Below, in pieces: positions 61,254 through 64,000 of a stretch of 64,000 nt of DNA. The translations under genes were made by a program, and so were the position numbers. The notes beneath the pieces are model-generated. The model had not been told where the DNA came from. It saw only the letters and a list, made by a program, of their open reading frames with translations, and searched no databases. The DNA lies in assembly GCA_003214175.1 (NCBI GenBank), contig QCLZ01000002.1, positions 1 to 64,000 of the forward strand, given 5' to 3'. Source of the DNA: Prochlorococcus sp. AG-418-I20 (GTDB taxonomy: Bacteria > Cyanobacteriota > Cyanobacteriia > PCC-6307 > Cyanobiaceae). The stretch's first letter is position 1; each line of letters opens with the position of its first letter.

Positions 61254-61671
61254 AGGCTCTAAAAAAGAACTTGTGGATTATTTTAGATTTAAGAAAACTT
61301 TTTAGCATCCAGTTCGCTCTTCATTAGCCAGTAATTAATATCAGTCATATCAGTTAGTTATAAGAAAGTTACAATGTGTGAACGGTGTGTGAACAGAGTG
61401 GATATTGGATCTTCTCTGCAAGCGTTCAAATCATCGATTATTTAATCTAATTTACCTTATAAAAACATAGAAACAGATCGCTGGATACAGATCTTTTTTC
61501 TTTATTTATTTAGAGCTAAAAAATCCTAGTTACAGCTTGATTCTTGACCTTACTGTTCTCACATAATTAATTATCTGTTCACATAGGGGTTATAAATTAA
61601 GGCTATTACTAGGTTTTATACTCTCTCTATAGAACTACGTACTTAATGCTTAAGCTGCTTCTGGAGCAACA
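61254..61671. other. Gene-poor stretch with EVE remnant and TGTGAAC motifs
   Basis: This 418-bp stretch carries the truncated EVE start (61289-61348) and a near-perfect tandem 11-mer at 61375-61396 (TGTGTGAACGG, TGTGTGAACAG). The same GTTCACA word recurs on the plus strand near 61579, with a related TTCTCACAT near 61557. I see no other gene, tRNA or terminator in it. Confidence 0.45.
61289..61348 (-). pseudogene. Truncated 5' copy of the EVE-domain gene
   Basis: Reading from ATG 61348 gives MTDINYWLMKSELDAKKFS and then a stop at 61289-61291. The first 15 codons correspond to MTESNYWLMKSEPEA of the intact EVE gene at 58587-59051; about 35 of 45 nucleotides match between 61304-61348 and 59007-59051. 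Same orientation. Beyond this block the similarity ends on both sides, so this is a fragment of a second or former copy. Confidence 0.75.
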
Positions 61672-61803
61672 TTACTGATATTTATTGAGTAATCGATTAT
61701 AAATTATGAACAATACTATTAATCCACCAATACCATAAGCTGCATGGGTTGGGTCATGATGATTCTGCCAAAGCTCTTGTAGTGGGAGTAGTAAGCTTTT
61801 CAA
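61672..61803 (-). CDS. Small membrane protein ORF, 43 residues
   Basis: TTG 61803 to TAA 61672-61674. The product starts with a short polar region (KSLLLPLQELWQNHHDPTHA) and continues with one hydrophobic helix (AAYGIGGLIVLFIIYNRLL) and a basic end. Its start codon directly follows the stop codon of the upstream small ORF, so initiation by coupling is likely. The HDPTH motif and glycine-rich helix resemble small photosystem-type proteins, but I cannot name the family. Confidence 0.5.
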   Translation of the reverse strand: MKSLLLPLQELWQNHHDPTHAAYGIGGLIVLFIIYNRLLNKYQ

Positions 61804-61926
61804 TTAATAATTAATTAATTTTCTATTTCCATCTCTAGTTTCTACTCTATTTATTCTTAACCCAATAAACAGAGCCCATATAAGTGCAAAGAGAATTGGT
61901 AAGAAAATGATCGCAAGTTTCATCAT
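61804..61926 (-). CDS. Small single-helix membrane protein, PsbY-like
   Basis: ATG 61926 (or 61923) to TAA 61804-61806, 40 residues. KLAIIFLPILFALIWALFIG is one membrane helix whose LP-x(4)-W-A-x-F pattern resembles photosystem II protein PsbY; the tail RINRVETRDGNRKLINY is polar. PsbY is about this size and has this topology. Identification rests on the pattern only, so treat it as tentative. The downstream 43-residue ORF starts immediately after its stop. Confidence 0.5.
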   Translation of the reverse strand: MMKLAIIFLPILFALIWALFIGLRINRVETRDGNRKLINY

Positions 61927-62056
61927 TGTTTTAATCCTGTTAGTTGCACAAAATAATATCGTTTAAAAAAACAACTTAAAATAGGTACTTTACCTAAAAT
62001 TTGACGTTAGCAATAGAAGGCAAAAGGAGCACTATAAGTTAAAGATCGATAGAGAC

Positions 62057-62962
62057 TTATTTTGTATTATTAATATACTTAAAATTCTTTATTAAGTTCC
62101 AAGCCTCATTTGCTGTATCTGCGTACTGAAAAATAGACAAATCATTCTCTCCAATTAAACCCATATCAGAAAGAAATTGAAAATTAATTACCTTTTCCCA
62201 GTATCTTCTGCCAAATAAAATTATTGGAATATTCTTTTTCATCCCAGTTTGTCTTAATGTTAATAATTCAAATAATTCATCTAAAGTTCCAAATCCTCCA
62301 GGGAAAAAAACAGCAGCAGCAGATCTCATGACAAAATGAAATTTCCTCATTGCAAAATAATTAAATTTAAAACATAATCCTGGCGTAATAAAAGAATTAG
62401 GGTGTTGCTCATTGGGCAGGCTTATATTTAATCCAATCGATTTACATCCAGCATCAAACGCTCCTCTATTAGCTGCTTCCATAATCCCTGGTCCACCGCC
62501 AGTAACTATTACGTGAGAATGAGGATTTTTCGTTTTACTATCCAGCGAGATTAATTTAGATAATTCTCTTGCTTCAGAATAATAATGTGAGAGAGAGTGC
62601 AAATTTTTTAATCTCTCAATATTTATCTTTGAAGATTTAGATTTTGGATTACTTGAAAGAAGTTTTTCTGCATCATCTAGCCTTCTTTTGGATGTAATTT
62701 CTTCTGATATGTGGACTCCTCCAAAGACAATAACAGTTGAAATTATATTTTCTTTTTCAATAACCTGTTCAGGCTTTGTAATCTCAAGAAGCATCCTTAC
62801 CCCTCTCATTTCATCAGTATTCAATAAGTCAATATCTTCGTGAGCAAGTTTATAAGTACTAGATTTTAAAATTGCTTCTAAATTACTAGCAACTAATTCA
62901 ACCTCGTTACTTCTTTCTTTTTCAAAATCACATTTAATCTTGTCATTCATATCGTTCTCCAT
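62057..62962 (-). CDS. LOG family Rossmann-fold protein (TIGR00730-like)
   Basis: A 301-residue protein of the LOG/lysine-decarboxylase-like family, often phosphoribohydrolases acting on nucleotide monophosphates. The defining motif PGGFGTLDELFELLTLRQTG lies near 220-239, with VTGGGPGIMEAANRGAFDAG near 152-171 and KFHFVMRSAAAVFFPGG just before. The N-terminal 90 residues are a charged extension not seen in short LOG proteins. No cytokinin role is implied. Confidence 0.9.
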   Translation of the reverse strand: MENDMNDKIKCDFEKERSNEVELVASNLEAILKSSTYKLAHEDIDLLNTDEMRGVRMLLEITKPEQVIEKENIISTVIVFGGVHISEEITSKRRLDDAEKLLSSNPKSKSSKINIERLKNLHSLSHYYSEARELSKLISLDSKTKNPHSHVIVTGGGPGIMEAANRGAFDAGCKSIGLNISLPNEQHPNSFITPGLCFKFNYFAMRKFHFVMRSAAAVFFPGGFGTLDELFELLTLRQTGMKKNIPIILFGRRYWEKVINFQFLSDMGLIGENDLSIFQYADTANEAWNLIKNFKYINNTK

Positions 62963-62998
62963 TTTGTTATTTTCTATACAAATATTTTAAGCATTTTC

Positions 62999-64000
62999 CT
63001 ATAAAAGATCAGCCGCTAATTCTGCTAAATCACTTCTTTCTCCTTGAGATAAAGTTATGTGTCCAATTATTTTTTGACCATGTAATTTTTTAGCTAACCA
63101 AGTCAATCCATTACTATCAGAATCAAGATATGGATGATCTATTTGATTTGGATCTCCTGTAAAAACAATTTTTGTTCCTTCTCCAGCTCTCGTAACGATA
63201 GTTTTAACTTCTAAAGGTGTTAAATTTTGGGCTTCATCAATAAGAATAAATTGATGTGGTATTGATCTTCCTCTAATGTAGTTTATTGCCTCTACTTCCA
63301 GGAGTCCCATACCTCTTAAGTCTTCCCATGAATTCTTAGAGTTAATATCTCTTTCTTTTGGATTAACTCTTGCTCCAGTTTTATTTGAATTTGGACTTGT
63401 TAAATAATCTAAATTATCAATTATTGGCTTCATCCAAGGAGCTAATTTTTCATCAAGACTACCTGGGAGATAGCCTAATTCTTTGCCCAGAGGTATAGGT
63501 GGTCTAGATACTAATAATCTTTCGTATAAATTTTCATCTGCAACTTGATGTAATCCTACTGCCAAAGCAAGTAAGGTTTTACCTGTTCCAGCTTTACCTA
63601 CAAGACTTACTAATTGAACTTTTGGATCTAGGAGTAAATCTAAAGCAAAACTTTGTTCAAGATTCTTAGGCTTTACTTTGCCTAAATTTGATCTCCTTAA
63701 AAAATTTAGAGTTACTAACTTTTTCTCAGATCGATCATATCTTGTTAAGTAAGTATGATTCTCTTTTAAATTATCTCGCAAGATTACACCCTCATTACTC
63801 ACTAAAGATGGTTCAAATTTTGATTTAATATCTCTTAAATAAATAAACCCATCTTTTTGAACCTTATTTATCTCATCTGAATTTGAACCTATTTCTCTAA
63901 AACCCTTATCTAAATTATCTAAAGAAACCTTATCTTTAGTAAAATCCTCAGCTTTAAGACCAACAGCATCGGCTTTGATTCTTAAATTTGTATCTTTTGA
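62999..64000 (-). CDS. PIN-PhoH type ATPase (YlaK-like), cut by the window edge
   Basis: Stop at 62999-63001; the frame remains open to the window end at 64000, so the 5' part lies outside. The visible C-terminal PhoH domain has Walker A GKAGTGKTLLAL, the downstream SRPPIPLGKELGYLPGSLDEK block, Walker B FILIDEAQNLTP and GDPNQIDHPYLDSDSNGLTW. Upstream residues (TNLRIKADAVGLKAEDF) match the linker after the PIN RNase domain in YlaK-type proteins. Predicted RNA helicase-nuclease. Confidence 0.88.
   Translation of the reverse strand, partial: SKDTNLRIKADAVGLKAEDFTKDKVSLDNLDKGFREIGSNSDEINKVQKDGFIYLRDIKSKFEPSLVSNEGVILRDNLKENHTYLTRYDRSEKKLVTLNFLRRSNLGKVKPKNLEQSFALDLLLDPKVQLVSLVGKAGTGKTLLALAVGLHQVADENLYERLLVSRPPIPLGKELGYLPGSLDEKLAPWMKPIIDNLDYLTSPNSNKTGARVNPKERDINSKNSWEDLRGMGLLEVEAINYIRGRSIPHQFILIDEAQNLTPLEVKTIVTRAGEGTKIVFTGDPNQIDHPYLDSDSNGLTWLAKKLHGQKIIGHITLSQGERSDLAELAADLL

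Noticed and set aside
61420-61440. tRNA T-loop-like sequence GTTCAAATC
   Set aside because: Flanking bases cannot form the five-pair T stem, and no anticodon or acceptor stem is present nearby.

Overview
The window is a compact, AT-rich chromosome segment from a picocyanobacterium, best matched by a high-light-adapted Prochlorococcus. The signs are an RNA polymerase beta' subunit split into rpoC1 and rpoC2, an ATP synthase with both b and b' subunits, Ycf35, PSRP-3/Ycf65 and several cyanobacterial DUF families, a 50-residue high-light-inducible protein, and very short intergenic gaps with many 1-4 nt overlaps. I cannot name the strain from sequence alone. No rRNA, tRNA, transposase, integrase or CRISPR array was seen.

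Layout. 1-3.3 kb: rpiA and hisD (convergent), rpsT, tatD. 3.5-14.3 kb: rpoB-rpoC1-rpoC2 followed by a small HLIP gene and rlmN. 14.2-18.7 kb: a small membrane ORF, a HEAT-repeat protein, the DUF2997-ycf35-ferredoxin-aldo/keto reductase cluster, rsmG, and a J-domain/DUF3143 pair. 19.0-23.5 kb: the biotin operon bioF-(bioK-like)-bioC-bioD-bioA on the minus strand. 23.7-31.4 kb: Ski2-like helicase, fumC, purB, tlyA, glnB (PII) and queF. 31.4-34.7 kb: ftsW-ccdA-ccsB on the minus strand. 35-41 kb: the main ATP synthase operon (I, a, c, b', b, delta, alpha, gamma), then a 2Fe-2S ferredoxin, a small ORF and a DUF3326 gene. 42-46.8 kb: CNNM protein, dynamin-like/Era-like GTPase, nadD and nadE. 46.9-53.1 kb: pepP, PSRP-3, the second ATP synthase operon (beta, epsilon) and groES-groEL. 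53-59 kb: gpmI-secG, pyrR, an Hsp70-like protein, rpoZ-DUF1818, DUF2811 and an EVE-domain gene. 59.05-62.05 kb: a gene-poor accessory stretch. 62-64 kb: a LOG-family protein and a PIN-PhoH ATPase cut by the window edge.

How the parts work together. Most of the window is housekeeping: transcription (beta, gamma, beta', omega), translation (S20, PSRP-3, RlmN, RsmG, TlyA, QueF), energy conversion (complete F1Fo ATP synthase in two operons), cofactors (biotin, NAD), chaperones and cytochrome c assembly. Visible regulatory candidates include a K-box upstream of groES with no CIRCE, a hairpin that would sequester the atpI Shine-Dalgarno, hairpins on both sides of atpE, a palindrome at the DUF2997-ycf35 promoter, and an imperfect NtcA site ahead of the glnB transcription unit.

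The least ordinary part is 59-62 kb. It carries a truncated second copy of the 5' end of the EVE gene, a roughly 120-bp leader module repeated ahead of two small minus-strand ORFs, a lipoprotein gene broken by one base in a nine-T run, several tiny ORFs of unknown function, and two abutting small membrane-protein ORFs, one of them resembling PsbY. A separate 311-bp gap at 58.0-58.3 kb carries exact DnaA-box-like sequences in inverted orientation.
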